DNA of 64,000 nucleotides from Sporosarcina luteola (lineage in GTDB: Bacteria > Bacillota > Bacilli > Bacillales_A > Planococcaceae). The position numbers were made by a program, and so were the translations under genes. Of the stretch, positions 17,076 through 26,476 are shown one piece after another. The notes beneath the pieces were generated by a model, which saw only the letters and a list, made by a program, of their open reading frames with translations, ran no database searches and had not been told where the DNA came from. Position 1 is the first letter of the stretch. The number at the start of each line of letters is the position of its first letter. Location: positions 1,178,001-1,242,000 of the forward strand of contig NZ_JAMBOK010000001.1 of the NCBI RefSeq assembly GCF_023715585.1, written 5' to 3'.

Positions 17076-17492
17076 TCATTCTCCTTCACTTGATATTTTT
17101 TTCAGCAATACCATGAGGAGCTCCTCCTCCTCTTCAGTAAGGCCTTTCAAACTTTGCTCTTCAAACCGGATGATTGTTTCTTTTATTTCCGATAGCTGAG
17201 TGGCCGCATTTTCTGTCAACCTGACATATTTTTCGCGCCTGTCATTCCCTTCCCGGGTCGCAAGCCAGCCAATCTGCTCCAATCGATTGACAGTACGGGT
17301 AATCGTAGGAGCTTCTACATTCAAGTATTTCCAAATTTGCGTCAATGTCATCTCTTCATGTAGATAGACACAGTAAATGACTGTCCATTGAGCCGCGAAC
17401 AAACCATGTTGTTTCAGTGCCTGATTCAGTTCCTTGCTCAAAAAACGTGCTCTTTGAAACAGCTCATGAAGTAAAGGATTCATTTTCAACAC
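17076..17492 (-). CDS. MarR-family transcriptional regulator
   Basis: 138 residues with the MarR winged helix: LTQIWKYLNVEAPTITRTVNRLEQIGWLA is the recognition helix, followed by the wing NDRREKYVRLTENA, and a C-terminal dimerisation helix. It is first in a two-gene operon with the MFS pump, and a palindromic site covers its own promoter region, so it most likely represses both genes. Confidence 0.92.
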   Translation of the reverse strand: MLKMNPLLHELFQRARFLSKELNQALKQHGLFAAQWTVIYCVYLHEEMTLTQIWKYLNVEAPTITRTVNRLEQIGWLATREGNDRREKYVRLTENAATQLSEIKETIIRFEEQSLKGLTEEEEELLMVLLKKISSEGE

Positions 17493-17500
17493 CTCGTTAT

Positions 17501-17548
17501 TTACTTAGGTAACTAATAAAGTATACGCTTATTCAAATATCTTGTAAA
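17501..17548 (-). promoter_or_regulatory. Promoter and MarR-type operator of the marR-MFS operon
   Basis: On the minus strand TTTACA (17543-17548), a 17-bp spacer, then TATACT (17520-17525) form a good SigA promoter. TTAGTTACCTAAGTAA (17501-17516) follows directly, over the expected transcription start. Its TTAC/GTAA half sites resemble MarR/SarA-class operators. Confidence 0.7.
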
Positions 17549-17552
17549 GCAT

Positions 17553-17584
17553 CAAAAAAGACCGCCAAATGAATGGCAGTCTTA
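17553..17584 (-). terminator. Terminator after the Fsr-like gene
   Basis: AAGACTGCCA, loop TTCATT, TGGCGGTCTT and a T-run on the minus strand, about 65 bp after the stop at 17647. Confidence 0.75.
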
Positions 17585-17646
17585 AGCGCAAGCACCTTTC
17601 CAAGCAAGCATCTCCTCCCTATTCAATCGATGGGGGAAGTATTTTA

Positions 17647-18879
17647 TCACTCGGCAGAAGGAGCCATGATTTTTTGATCCTTTGGCAGAGCCAATCCGAC
17701 TAGGCCGATGAATGGCAGGAAGGAGGCAATGACCATCGTCGGGTAGATGCCGATCGTATCCATCATCTTACCGATAACAACCGCCCCTATCGCTCCCATC
17801 CCAAACGCCAAGCCGACAGTCAAACCGGCCATTGTCCCAATTTTACTCGGGACAAGCTCCTGCGCATAAATGACCGTGACAGTGAAGCTGAGCATAATGA
17901 AGAATCCGATTAGCACGAGCAGCACCCCCACTGCCCAAATCGGGACATGCGGCAGGAGAACGCAGAGCGGCAACGGAACTAACAACGACACTACGATGAC
18001 ATTTTTTCTTCCGATCCGATCAGCCATCGGTCCACCGAAAAATGTGCCCGCAGCACCAAGCGCCATGAAGAGGAATATGTATAGCTGGCCTTGCTCAATT
18101 TTCATTCCATAGTCATTCATTAAGTAAAAGATATAGAAGCTTGTAACATTCGTGACATAGAATGATCTGGCAAAAATGATTGTCAACAATAAAGCGAGAG
18201 CAATCCCGATTTGCTTTTTTGTCAGTTCGCCTATTGAAGAAAGAATCACCTTTTTACGGTTATTGCTTTTCTCCAATTCCAATGTGCGTTTGTACCAAGC
18301 GGAAATCTTGGTCAAGATGAAAATTCCGAGAGCCGCGACTGCAATGAAAATTGCTGCCCCCTTTTGACCTAGCGGCACTAAGACAAAGGCGCTGATCAGC
18401 GGCGCCAATGCTTGTCCCGTATTTCCCCCGACTTGGTAAATCGACTGGGACAGCCCCCTTTTCGTCCCCGCGGCCAAAAAAGATACTCGCGAGCCTTCCG
18501 GATGGAATACCGCGGAGCCAAGACCCAGTATGATGACCGACAGGAGAATGAGCCAATAGCTTGGCGCGATTGCCAAGCCCGCCATCCCGATCAGGGAAAA
18601 TGTCATCCCGATAGGAAGTGCATACGGCATCGGTTTTCTGTCGCTGAAATAGCCAACGACCGGCTGCAGAACGGATGCGACCATATTCAAAGAGAAAAAG
18701 ATGAATCCGAGTTGTGTAAAACTTAAACCTCTTTCCTTTTCCAACACCGGAAACATCGCCGGTATGACCGCTTGAAGCGTATCATTCAGCAAGTGGCAGG
18801 CACCGATGGCAAACATGATCGGGTAGACCGGGTTGGCTGGATTTAGTGTTTGGTTACGAGATGTCAACGAAATCCCCAC
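17647..18879 (-). CDS. MFS transporter, fosmidomycin-resistance (Fsr) type
   Basis: 410 residues with 12 helices. The opening HLLNDTLQAVIPAMFPVL and the AVFHPEGSRVSFLAAG block are diagnostic of the Fsr subfamily of efflux pumps, as is the GGPMADRIGRKNVI loop between helices 8 and 9. The frame opens at a GTG with no clear ribosome site; a TTG four codons later has GTGGGG in front and may be the real start. Monocistronic, with its own terminator. Confidence 0.87.
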   Translation of the reverse strand: MGISLTSRNQTLNPANPVYPIMFAIGACHLLNDTLQAVIPAMFPVLEKERGLSFTQLGFIFFSLNMVASVLQPVVGYFSDRKPMPYALPIGMTFSLIGMAGLAIAPSYWLILLSVIILGLGSAVFHPEGSRVSFLAAGTKRGLSQSIYQVGGNTGQALAPLISAFVLVPLGQKGAAIFIAVAALGIFILTKISAWYKRTLELEKSNNRKKVILSSIGELTKKQIGIALALLLTIIFARSFYVTNVTSFYIFYLMNDYGMKIEQGQLYIFLFMALGAAGTFFGGPMADRIGRKNVIVVSLLVPLPLCVLLPHVPIWAVGVLLVLIGFFIMLSFTVTVIYAQELVPSKIGTMAGLTVGLAFGMGAIGAVVIGKMMDTIGIYPTMVIASFLPFIGLVGLALPKDQKIMAPSAE

Positions 18880-19038
18880 GCTTTTTTATAAATTTAAATA
18901 ATAAGACCAGTATACAGCAATCAAAAGAGCGAATGGTAAGAATCCGGAAAAGTCATTTTTTCATGTGCCGCCCGTGTTAAATCACGGTGTTTCCGGGTAG
19001 ATTACATGGTACTAGCATTCGAAAGGATTGAAGTTGAA

Positions 19039-19422
19039 ATGACTGGCTTTGGCAATATGTCCGTAATGATCTTGTTTCCGATAACCCTTCTGTTGCTCAC
19101 TATGGAAATTGTCCTCGCCTCCTATAAATCTTCTTCTCCCAAATGGACAGCGGGTCTGGCGTACGGCAATCTAATCATTAACGCCGCTTGGACAATCCTT
19201 ATTACTTTCCTTCTTCTCAATCCATCGCTCATCTTGCCTTATCTGGCTGACGTCCTCGCTGATGTGTTCCAGAGGTCGCCGGATGATATCATTCCACAAG
19301 TACGTTTAATTGTCATGGTTATTGGAATCGCCTCCATTGCAACGGTGATCATCGATGCATTTACCGGTTTTAGAAAGCCCAGGAGCGAAGATGGCGATGT
19401 GAACGAAGCGACGCGGGAATGA
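19039..19422 (+). CDS. Small integral membrane protein, unrecognised
   Basis: About 127 residues from an ATG 11 nt after AAAGGA; an ATG 33 bp earlier is possible but has no ribosome site. Three predicted helices: MSVMILFPITLLLLTMEIVLA, NLIINAAWTILITFLLL and LIVMVIGIASIATVIIDAF, with a DVLADVFQRSPDD loop between the last two and an acidic tail. No family recognised. The stop codon is followed within 4 bp by a short TTGAGC array. Confidence 0.6.
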   Translation: MTGFGNMSVMILFPITLLLLTMEIVLASYKSSSPKWTAGLAYGNLIINAAWTILITFLLLNPSLILPYLADVLADVFQRSPDDIIPQVRLIVMVIGIASIATVIIDAFTGFRKPRSEDGDVNEATRE

Positions 19423-19472
19423 ACTGAGCTCTAAGCAATTAATTGAGCTCTTGATGGATTAATTGAGCCTCT
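19422..19472 (+). repeat. Short TTGAGCYCTTG array, copy 1
   Basis: The core (A/C)TTGAGCYC or its variant CTGAGCTC begins its GAGC at 19426, 19445 and 19465, a spacing of 19-20 bp. Units two and three share TTAATTGAGC. The same word recurs at 40.8 kb at exactly 20-bp spacing. It begins directly at the stop codon of the preceding gene. Confidence 0.65.
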
Positions 19473-19554
19473 CTTCAATATTCCACGTGTTTAGTAGTGT
19501 TGATTCCGGGAAGACATAGAATGGAAACACTTTACTAAATCGGAGGTGATTCAA

Positions 19555-19788
19555 ATGGCGAAAATTGCAGTTGAAAACCCATTTGACGATGTGAAAGTGG
19601 CATTGGAGGAAAAAGGCCATGAAGTGAAAATGTTTGAAAGCGATGAAAAACTGAACGGCTATGACATGGGAGTTGTACGTGCGGTCAGCGATGTGAACGT
19701 CGATCAATTCGATTTCCCAGTCGTCAGCATTCACGGTATGTCCGTTCAAGATGTTGTAAATGAAGTCGAACAGCGCTTGGAACGTTAA
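19555..19788 (+). CDS. ykuS: YkuS-family protein (UPF0180)
   Basis: 77 residues from the ATG 6 nt after GGAGGTG. It begins MAKIAVENPFDDVKVALEEKGH and contains YDMGVVRAVSDVNV and VSIHGMSVQDVVNEVEQRL, the pattern of the UPF0180 family found across Bacillales. The family's role is not known. It ends in a strong bidirectional terminator. Confidence 0.88.
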   Translation: MAKIAVENPFDDVKVALEEKGHEVKMFESDEKLNGYDMGVVRAVSDVNVDQFDFPVVSIHGMSVQDVVNEVEQRLER

Positions 19789-19824
19789 AAAGACCGGAAT
19801 CCAATACAGGATTCCGGTCTTCTA
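19789..19824. terminator. Bidirectional terminator
   Basis: AAGACCGGAATCC, loop AATACA, GGATTCCGGTCTT, between convergent ykuS and the symporter gene; T-rich on both outer sides. Confidence 0.88.
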
Positions 19825-19827
19825 TTT

Positions 19828-21039
19828 TCATTCACTATCCAATACATTCTCCGTGCCCGCAACAACGACGGCTGCAGAAGCATCCCCGACGACATTCACC
19901 GACGTCCGCATCATATCAAGCACCCTGTCGATTCCGGCAATCAATGCAATTCCTTCCAACGGCATATTTACGGAAGTCAACACCATCGCAAGCATAATCA
20001 TGCCAGCTCCCGGCACTCCCGCTGTCCCGATTGAAGCCAAAATGGTAATAAGGACTACGGTCAGCAACTGGAGGAATGACAATTCCAAGTTGTAAAACTG
20101 TGCGATGAAAATGACGGCAACCCCTTGATAAATGGCTGTACCATCCATATTAACCGTAGCGCCGAGCGGAAGGACGAAGCTCGATATCCTATTCGGAACG
20201 CCCAGATTTTCATTCGTATTCTTAATCGTTACAGGAAGTGTCCCCGAGCTGCTGCAAGTACTGAAGGCGACTAATGCAGCAGGAGAAATCCCTTTAAAAA
20301 ACCTTTTCGGACTCATTCCGGCAAATGACTTGACCGCCATCGAATAAACGACGACCGCGTGAAGGATACAGGCAATGTATACTGCCAAGATCACTTTAAC
20401 GAGCGGCAAAAGGACGGAAAGCCCATATTGACCGATGACCGGAGCAAGTAGGCCTAAAATGCCGATCGGAGCAAATTTCATGACAATCCCGGTAATTTTG
20501 TACATAATTTCGGCAAAGCCTTCAAAGAACGTATAGACGGGACGCGCCTTTTCCCCGACCAAGGTTATGGCTAGCCCGACGAATAATGCAAAGAAGATGA
20601 TTTGTAGAATGCCGCCCGTCGCCAAAGCAGTGAACGGATTTTCAGGTATGATATTCAATATAGTGGTGATGGTACTTTGCGGTTCTTGCGTCGCTGATTC
20701 AGGAGCGACCAATCCATCAGATGAAATTGATAAGCCTTTTCCTGGCGAAATCATGAATGCAATTGTAAGTCCAATGATTATAGCGATTGCGGTAGTCGCC
20801 AAATAATAGGTGACTGTCTTGACACCCATTCTCCCAAGCTGCTTCGGATCGGACGTACCTGCGACACCAACGACCAAGGTGGATAGAATAAGCGGAGCGA
20901 TGATGAATTTAATTAACCGTAAAAATAAATCCCCGAACGGCTTCAGAAAATTGATTGAACTTCCGAACAAACTGCCTAAAATAATGGCTAACACGAAGGC
21001 GATAAAAATTTGCGTCACGAGATTGAATTTAATCTTCAT
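19828..21039 (-). CDS. Dicarboxylate/glutamate:cation symporter (DAACS family)
   Basis: 403 residues from the ATG after GGGGAGAGGC; the frame runs 18 codons further upstream without a ribosome site. The substrate-site signatures are intact: the serine-rich FSTCSSSGTLPVTI hairpin, NMDGTAIYQG and the second hairpin GTAGVPGAGMIMLAMVL, then IDRVLDMMRTSVNVVGD. Such carriers import glutamate, aspartate or C4-dicarboxylates with Na+ or H+ (GltP/GltT/DctP-like). Which one cannot be decided from these motifs. Confidence 0.93.
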   Translation of the reverse strand: MKIKFNLVTQIFIAFVLAIILGSLFGSSINFLKPFGDLFLRLIKFIIAPLILSTLVVGVAGTSDPKQLGRMGVKTVTYYLATTAIAIIIGLTIAFMISPGKGLSISSDGLVAPESATQEPQSTITTILNIIPENPFTALATGGILQIIFFALFVGLAITLVGEKARPVYTFFEGFAEIMYKITGIVMKFAPIGILGLLAPVIGQYGLSVLLPLVKVILAVYIACILHAVVVYSMAVKSFAGMSPKRFFKGISPAALVAFSTCSSSGTLPVTIKNTNENLGVPNRISSFVLPLGATVNMDGTAIYQGVAVIFIAQFYNLELSFLQLLTVVLITILASIGTAGVPGAGMIMLAMVLTSVNMPLEGIALIAGIDRVLDMMRTSVNVVGDASAAVVVAGTENVLDSE

Positions 21040-21123
21040 GCCTCTCCCCTTTCTTATTTTTGTACGAATCTTTGCTACTACCAACATATACAAAACATGT
21101 GCATAACATGAATGATAATGGAC

Positions 21124-21164
21124 AATAAAAAAGCCCCCAGACCGCTTTCGCGAAAAGGGGGGCC
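21124..21164 (-). terminator. Terminator after the DUF4870 gene
   Basis: GCCCCC and GGGGGC enclose a longer loop that itself has CTTTTCGCGAAAG, followed by T6 on the minus strand, directly after the stop at 21167. Confidence 0.8.
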
Positions 21165-21166
21165 GA

Positions 21167-21472
21167 TCAGATCCATCTGCCTACAATTGGATAATTATAA
21201 GTTTCACCTTGCAACGATTTCACAATCCCTAAGATTGGTACGATGATTGTCATCAGTGCGAAGACGATGATCATCGGAATGCCGATTAAGAAAATGATTA
21301 AAATCGCAGATATGAAAATCAATGCGCCCATCACTAATTGGAACAACAGCGCCTGAATGGATACTCTCTTCACTTCTGAATCATCCACAATCAAATAAAT
21401 TAGGATCGGAACAAGGAATGGTGCAAAAAATGCGCTAGCATGAACTATTACTTTCAAACCTGTGTTTTCCAT
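21167..21472 (-). CDS. DUF4870 membrane protein
   Basis: 101 residues, three to four hydrophobic helices, with the DUF4870 layout: N-terminal HASAFFAPFLVPILIYLIVDD, a central VSIQALLFQLVMGALIF helix and the ending GETYNYPIVGRWI. The family resembles Tic20-like small membrane proteins; its function is unknown. Monocistronic. Confidence 0.85.
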   Translation of the reverse strand: MENTGLKVIVHASAFFAPFLVPILIYLIVDDSEVKRVSIQALLFQLVMGALIFISAILIIFLIGIPMIIVFALMTIIVPILGIVKSLQGETYNYPIVGRWI

Positions 21473-21536
21473 ATAGGATACCTCCTTGTTTCTATTGTAC
21501 TAGTATATACGGAAAAGCAAGGAGGAAGTTTCAATT

Positions 21537-22787
21537 TCAATCCATTAATTCAAAGAATTTCTGTTCAATTAAATTCAGATCGATTTCTTCTATTGGATCA
21601 TCTTTCAATTTATAGCGTTCCTTCAACCTCAATATGCGCCTGACGCTTTCATCAATCCGTTCCTCGGAAATCGTCCCCGCTTCCACCGCGGCCTTCAATG
21701 CGTTAATTGTACCGACCTGGTTTCCATAATCTCCAGCTATCAGCAGCAGATCACTGCCCGCAACTAAGGACTGCACTGCCGCTTCCGGCACAGTATGCTC
21801 CTTGACAATTGCCCCCATTGTCAGGTCGTCCGTAATAACGACTCCCTCAAACTGCATTTCCTCGCGTAATAAATCCGTTATGACCTTCTTCGAAAGTGAA
21901 GAAGGATAATTATCATCAAGTTCTGGGAACATGATGTGCGCAACCATGATCGCGTCGGCCTGTTCTTCAATTGCCCGCTGAAAAGGAATTAGCTCATTTT
22001 CACGAAGTTCATCAAGCGTTTTTTCAATGACTGGTAATGATAAATGAGAATCCACATGTGTGTCTCCGTGTCCCGGAAAATGTTTGACGACCGAAATGAT
22101 GCTTTTATCCGTCATGCCTTTCATCACGGCCGTGCCTAACTCTGCGACTGCATGAGGATCTGATGAGAATGATCGGTCCCCGATGACTGGATTTTCCGGA
22201 TTACTATGGACATCCAAAACAGGTGCATAGTTCATGTTATAACCAAAGGCGTGCAATAGATCTGCAAGATAGACGCCGGTTTGATAGGCAAGCGTTCTAT
22301 TACCTATGCGACCGAAATATTCTGCGGCAGGCAGTTTTTTCATTCCCGAAGGCACGCGGGACACGCGCCCACCTTCTTCATCAACCGAAATGAACAATGG
22401 AATTCTATAACCTGCATTCGCCCTCTTGCTTTCATTCAATACCTTCAATACCCCGGCAGGATCAGAAATATTCTTGCCTAGTAAAATGATTCCTCCAACA
22501 TGGTATTGACGAATCAGACGATCCAACTCGTCGCCATACGTTTTCCCGTCCATTCCGACGATGAGCAATTGGCCGATCTTTTCGTCCAACGTCATATCTT
22601 CCAGCACTATAACCACTTTTGCAATTGTGATTTCCGGCAACTTAGTCACTTGCGCCCTTTCACTGAATGACGGGGCTTTAGTTCCGAATTTCTCTACTTT
22701 CGGACTGCACGCCGCCAATAGAATAAGGACGCATATGACAAACAAACCTATATTGCGGCAGGTCGTATTTCTCCATTTCACTTCCAA
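21537..22787 (-). CDS. nagZ: Beta-N-acetylhexosaminidase, glycoside hydrolase family 3 (lipoprotein)
   Basis: 416 residues with a lipobox (LILLAACSP), so it acts at the outer face of the membrane. GH3 NagZ features: EGGRVSRVP near residue 140, the catalytic His/Asp dyad segment KHFPGHGDTHVDSHLSLP and the nucleophile Asp in VVITDDLTMGAI. It removes GlcNAc from muropeptides during wall recycling. The start is a TTG inside the end of the upstream DUF1992 gene (10-bp overlap), so the two are coupled. The C-terminal domain of long Bacillus NagZ is absent. Confidence 0.9.
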   Translation of the reverse strand: MEVKWRNTTCRNIGLFVICVLILLAACSPKVEKFGTKAPSFSERAQVTKLPEITIAKVVIVLEDMTLDEKIGQLLIVGMDGKTYGDELDRLIRQYHVGGIILLGKNISDPAGVLKVLNESKRANAGYRIPLFISVDEEGGRVSRVPSGMKKLPAAEYFGRIGNRTLAYQTGVYLADLLHAFGYNMNYAPVLDVHSNPENPVIGDRSFSSDPHAVAELGTAVMKGMTDKSIISVVKHFPGHGDTHVDSHLSLPVIEKTLDELRENELIPFQRAIEEQADAIMVAHIMFPELDDNYPSSLSKKVITDLLREEMQFEGVVITDDLTMGAIVKEHTVPEAAVQSLVAGSDLLLIAGDYGNQVGTINALKAAVEAGTISEERIDESVRRILRLKERYKLKDDPIEEIDLNLIEQKFFELMD

Positions 22788-23164
22788 ATCTCTCTTGCTC
22801 TGTCCAGCGAGTCAAGTGAGATGCGGCCCTTTAACATCGGAGGGGGACAATGCCTATTATGTTCTGCAATTTTTTGATTCACTTCATCTACACGCTTTTG
22901 CAGATTGGCCTGTTCCCCATTCGCTAATAATGATGAAATTTCATTGATCATGCCCCTGATTTCGTGTTGCAATTTCAACCAATGCGGCTTATAGCCTGCA
23001 TCTTTTGCAATCCGCTGGAAATGCTGAAACGTGTCACCTGAAAAATACTCTTTCGGCAATGGTTTTCCGAAGCCTTTCAAATTCTCCATGCCATCTTCAC
23101 TTCCACGTTTTTTCAACATGTCGCCGATCAGGTCATTGTACGGAGGCATCGAATTATCGGACAT
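22778..23164 (-). CDS. DUF1992 (DnaJ-related) protein
   Basis: 128 residues. Recognised from NLKGFGKPLP, the W in HWLKLQHEIRG and the R-rich C-terminal block. DUF1992 is the domain shared with eukaryotic DNAJC28; its role is unknown. It overlaps nagZ and lies 3 bp after the small coiled-coil gene upstream. Confidence 0.85.
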   Translation of the reverse strand: MSDNSMPPYNDLIGDMLKKRGSEDGMENLKGFGKPLPKEYFSGDTFQHFQRIAKDAGYKPHWLKLQHEIRGMINEISSLLANGEQANLQKRVDEVNQKIAEHNRHCPPPMLKGRISLDSLDRAREIWK

Positions 23165-23166
23165 TC

Positions 23167-23415
23167 TTATCCCACTCTTTCGTCGATTTTTAGGAGGTCA
23201 TTTTTGCCGGACGTATAGTCAAGTTTCATTTGCTCCAGCTCAAGCTTCATCTTTTCAGTTTCAATGATGAAATTCTGTTGCTTTAGCTTCTCAAGTTCGA
23301 TTTCTTCCCTAACCATCTCTGCCTTGAACTTCATCGTCTTCCGCTTATAATCCGTCAAGATGGCGGTTATCGGGACACACATGACAATCGCTACAATCCC
23401 CATTACATATAACAT
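23167..23415 (-). CDS. Small membrane protein with coiled coil
   Basis: 82 residues from an ATG after a run GGGGGAAATAGGAAG; the longer frame has no ribosome site. One N-terminal helix (LYVMGIVAIVMCVPITAIL) then a charged heptad-like region (REEIELEKLKQQNFIIETEKMKLEL) that should form a coiled coil in the cytoplasm. It resembles small membrane-anchored coiled-coil proteins of Bacillales but no family is certain. First gene of a unit with DUF1992 and nagZ. Confidence 0.65.
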   Translation of the reverse strand: MLYVMGIVAIVMCVPITAILTDYKRKTMKFKAEMVREEIELEKLKQQNFIIETEKMKLELEQMKLDYTSGKNDLLKIDERVG

Positions 23416-23452
23416 CTTCCTATTTCCCCCTTCCTTTAAAAAATTAGCTGTT

Positions 23453-23932
23453 TTAATTTCCTGTGAATGTAGCTGGCATGACAACTCCGACAACTTCCCC
23501 TGTTGCACACAAAACGTCATCTGCAAATACTTCGACATTCACTCTCCATTTCTTTGGATGGATCTCTTCGACCATGCCGACTGCCTTCAGCAATTTCCCT
23601 TGTGGAGTCGGCTTCAAATAATTTACGTTCAAAGAAGCTGTGACGAAGCGCGGCACGTCTGCATCATCTCCTGGTTCATATCCATTCTTCCGATACAAAG
23701 CAAGTGCGCACGATCCGGTACCATGACAATCGACAAGCGATGCGATCAAACCTCCATACACGAATCCAGGAATCGCCATATGTTTTTGCAAAGGTTCATA
23801 ATAGGTAACCGTTTTTTCGCCATCCCAGCCTGTACGGAAATGGTACCCTTCCTCATTCAGCCGTCCACATCCGAAACACCAGGCGAAGTCATCTGCGTAA
23901 AAGTCTTGAATTGCCTTAGTAAGCTTTTCCAT
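23453..23932 (-). CDS. PaaI-type hotdog-fold thioesterase
   Basis: 159 residues from the ATG 7 nt after GGAGG. It has FCFGCG-like WCFGCGRLNEEG near the N-terminus, then GFVYGGLIASLVDCHGTGSC, where the Asp sits in the hotdog helix and acts as the catalytic residue in PaaI thioesterases, and LNVNYLKPTPQGK. It should hydrolyse an acyl-CoA; the substrate is not known. Confidence 0.85.
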   Translation of the reverse strand: MEKLTKAIQDFYADDFAWCFGCGRLNEEGYHFRTGWDGEKTVTYYEPLQKHMAIPGFVYGGLIASLVDCHGTGSCALALYRKNGYEPGDDADVPRFVTASLNVNYLKPTPQGKLLKAVGMVEEIHPKKWRVNVEVFADDVLCATGEVVGVVMPATFTGN

Positions 23933-24141
23933 TTTCAAACCTCCATATTCTTTATCATTTGAATACTAGTATAACAGTAAACGTTAACGATCACTTTTAA
24001 TACTTTTCCGAGGTCTTTAAAAGTATTTCATTTATATTGCTTCGCCGTTAATTAATCTCACCGCAAAATCATAGCATGAGTACTATTCCATATAAGCTAC
24101 CACTGCGTATACTATACAAACGAAGACTGGAGGAATTGAAC

Positions 24142-24585
24142 ATGAAAATACGAGCCTTCCTGCTCATCGCACTCATCATCGGCGGCATGTATACAATGAT
24201 TGAAACCATCAATGATTTCAAAGAAAAAAGTTTTCCTGAATTCATAGATGCAGTAGATACCGAATTCGCTATGCTGACATTCACAAAGCCGATGATGAAT
24301 GGCTCTCCAGCAGAAACTTGGAGCATCGATGATGAACATAAAGTCGATGAATTACTTCAATTCCTGGAAAATTATCATGTTAAGAAATTAAAACCGGAAG
24401 AAATTGACCCGGATGACAATATCGATGAATTCAGCATCAGTTTGAGAGATTCAGAGGGAAATAACATTACGATCGTTATTGCTGAAAATCTGATCATTCA
24501 AAACTCGCTGCTCTATTATGAGATCGTCGATGGGCCACTCGATGTCGATTGGATCGTTCGTTTCTTCGTTAGCAATCAATCCTGA
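24142..24585 (+). CDS. Membrane-anchored or secreted protein, unrecognised
   Basis: 147 residues from an ATG 8 nt after GGAGG; 22 further codons upstream have no ribosome site. N-terminal helix IRAFLLIALIIGGMYTMIE, then an acidic soluble part (WSIDDEHKVDELLQFLENYHV, EFSISLRDSEGNNITIVI). The pattern suggests an exported beta-rich domain. Family not recognised. The 3' end runs into a phased GCATAA array. Confidence 0.65.
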   Translation: MKIRAFLLIALIIGGMYTMIETINDFKEKSFPEFIDAVDTEFAMLTFTKPMMNGSPAETWSIDDEHKVDELLQFLENYHVKKLKPEEIDPDDNIDEFSISLRDSEGNNITIVIAENLIIQNSLLYYEIVDGPLDVDWIVRFFVSNQS

Positions 24586-24605
24586 AGCTTCATCATCTCC
24601 TGCAA

Positions 24606-24728
24606 GCATGCGAATTCACGTATAAAACTGTCGAAAGACGCATAAACGTTAGGAAAAACTCATAACTGCGATTAAATACGCATAACTCCCCACAGAAGCT
24701 TATAAACTCCTGCAATTACGCATAAAAA
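24606..24728 (+). repeat. Phased 20-bp GCATAA array, copy 2
   Basis: YATAA begins at 24621, 24641, 24661, 24681, 24701 and 24721: six units at exactly 20 bp, with core RCKYATAA (mostly ACGCATAA). Intervening bases differ, although one spacer (CTCCTGCAATTACG) resembles one in copy 1 (TCCCTGTAATTGCG). It fills the gap between the convergent genes ending at 24585 and 24729 and stops a few bases short of the second stop codon; no hairpin terminator is present in the gap. Confidence 0.85.
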
Positions 24729-25208
<480 letters not shown>

Positions 25209-25220
25209 TTATTAATAAAC

Positions 25221-26024
25221 TTAACGGAAAACCTTCGAAGCAATAATTGTAAATGTTCCTGGAAGCCTATCAGCAATTCCTTCCGGTGAACCTACAGGAA
25301 ATGCCCAGTGAACTCCCTTATCCTCTTTCATTTCTCTTATCTTCAAATTGGAATTAATAAGGGCATTGATGACTTCGGATAGCATCCATTGCCGAATTAT
25401 ATTTTTCTCCATTTTTTGTCGGCTTTGTTTGGGAAGTAAAGTTGAATAGGCCACCTCAACTTCCAAATACTTATCACTAAAATAGTTACCATCCAGTATC
25501 ACTTCTCCATCTATGATACGTAACGTTTTAAAAACAATTGGATGATAATCTCTTACAATAAATATAGCTCTCTCTTTCATAAGCGTGGATACCTTTTGAA
25601 ATAAAGGATGTAAATCAACGAAGTAATGAAGTACCCCCATTTCAAGAATGACGATATCGAATGTTGTAATTTCTTCTTCGGTCAATTCAAGCACATCTTT
25701 GACAATATAAGTAATCGAAACACCTGCCGCTTTTGCTAATTCCATTGCATAACGTTTATTTTCGGAAGATAGGTCGACTACTGTGACATCAGCTCCAAGA
25801 AGCGCAAAACAAACTGCTTTATTTCCTTTTGAACCAAGTAAATTTAGTACTCTTTTTTCTTTCACTTCTCCAATTTCGTTTAAGTAAAAGCTAATTTTAT
25901 TTATCGGATCTGCCTTTAATTGTTCTGCATAAGTCGTAGGTGTACCATGTCGTGCCACCCATGCATGGTAAGCGTTTTGATTCCAACCCAACTTATTTCT
26001 TTCACTCATTTGATGTTGGTTCAT
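25221..26024 (-). CDS. Class I SAM-dependent methyltransferase
   Basis: 267 residues. Motif I is KRVLNLLGSKGNKAVCFALLGADVTVVDLS split here: VLNLLGSKGNKAV is the glycine loop and VTVVDLSSEN the acidic end of strand 2; then FDIVILEMGVLHYF (motif for strand 4). The glycine loop is GSKGN rather than GxGxG, as in some Tam/UbiE-like relatives. The N-terminal NQNAYHAWVARHGTP block is shared with a family of small-molecule methyltransferases. It overlaps the upstream Nudix gene by 4 bp. Substrate unknown. Confidence 0.82.
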   Translation of the reverse strand: MNQHQMSERNKLGWNQNAYHAWVARHGTPTTYAEQLKADPINKISFYLNEIGEVKEKRVLNLLGSKGNKAVCFALLGADVTVVDLSSENKRYAMELAKAAGVSITYIVKDVLELTEEEITTFDIVILEMGVLHYFVDLHPLFQKVSTLMKERAIFIVRDYHPIVFKTLRIIDGEVILDGNYFSDKYLEVEVAYSTLLPKQSRQKMEKNIIRQWMLSEVINALINSNLKIREMKEDKGVHWAFPVGSPEGIADRLPGTFTIIASKVFR

Positions 26025-26476
26025 GAAATTCCCCTTTCAAGCTTATCGGCTAAACCATCAGGAAATAACACTTTTTCACCTTTTACGAAATCCATTATGT
26101 CAATCCACTTTGCAACTGAGACTTTCTCGTTTTCCTGTAAATAAAATAGCTCTCGTTTATAGTTTTTCTTATTCACGAAACCGACTTTGTATACTAGAAT
26201 CATTTCATGTCCTAGCTGTTCATTAATCATAAAGATGTTTTCAATACAAGCTATAAAACATTCTATTTCCACTGCTTCTTTTACTTCTTCTTTGAATTCC
26301 CGAATGAGCGCATCAATCGACTTCTCCCCGAATTCGATTGATCCTCCAATAGGACGATAATAAATCCCTCTTCCTCGCGAATGCTCCCCATTAAATTCTA
26401 CAACTAATAAGCGATGTCCGGATTGCAGAATGCCGAATACTTTTGCCTTTGGGTAATTTGCGTCTTCTTTGGTCAA
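26021..26476 (-). CDS. Nudix hydrolase
   Basis: 151 residues. Nudix box GGSIEFGEKSIDALIREFKEE with one departure: the Gly of the usual EExG ending is replaced (EEVKEAV). It overlaps both neighbours by 4 bp (ATGA), so it is tightly coupled to the methyltransferase downstream and the next Nudix gene upstream. The core REFKEE acid cluster is intact, so metal binding should be preserved. Confidence 0.85.
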   Translation of the reverse strand: MTKEDANYPKAKVFGILQSGHRLLVVEFNGEHSRGRGIYYRPIGGSIEFGEKSIDALIREFKEEVKEAVEIECFIACIENIFMINEQLGHEMILVYKVGFVNKKNYKRELFYLQENEKVSVAKWIDIMDFVKGEKVLFPDGLADKLERGIS

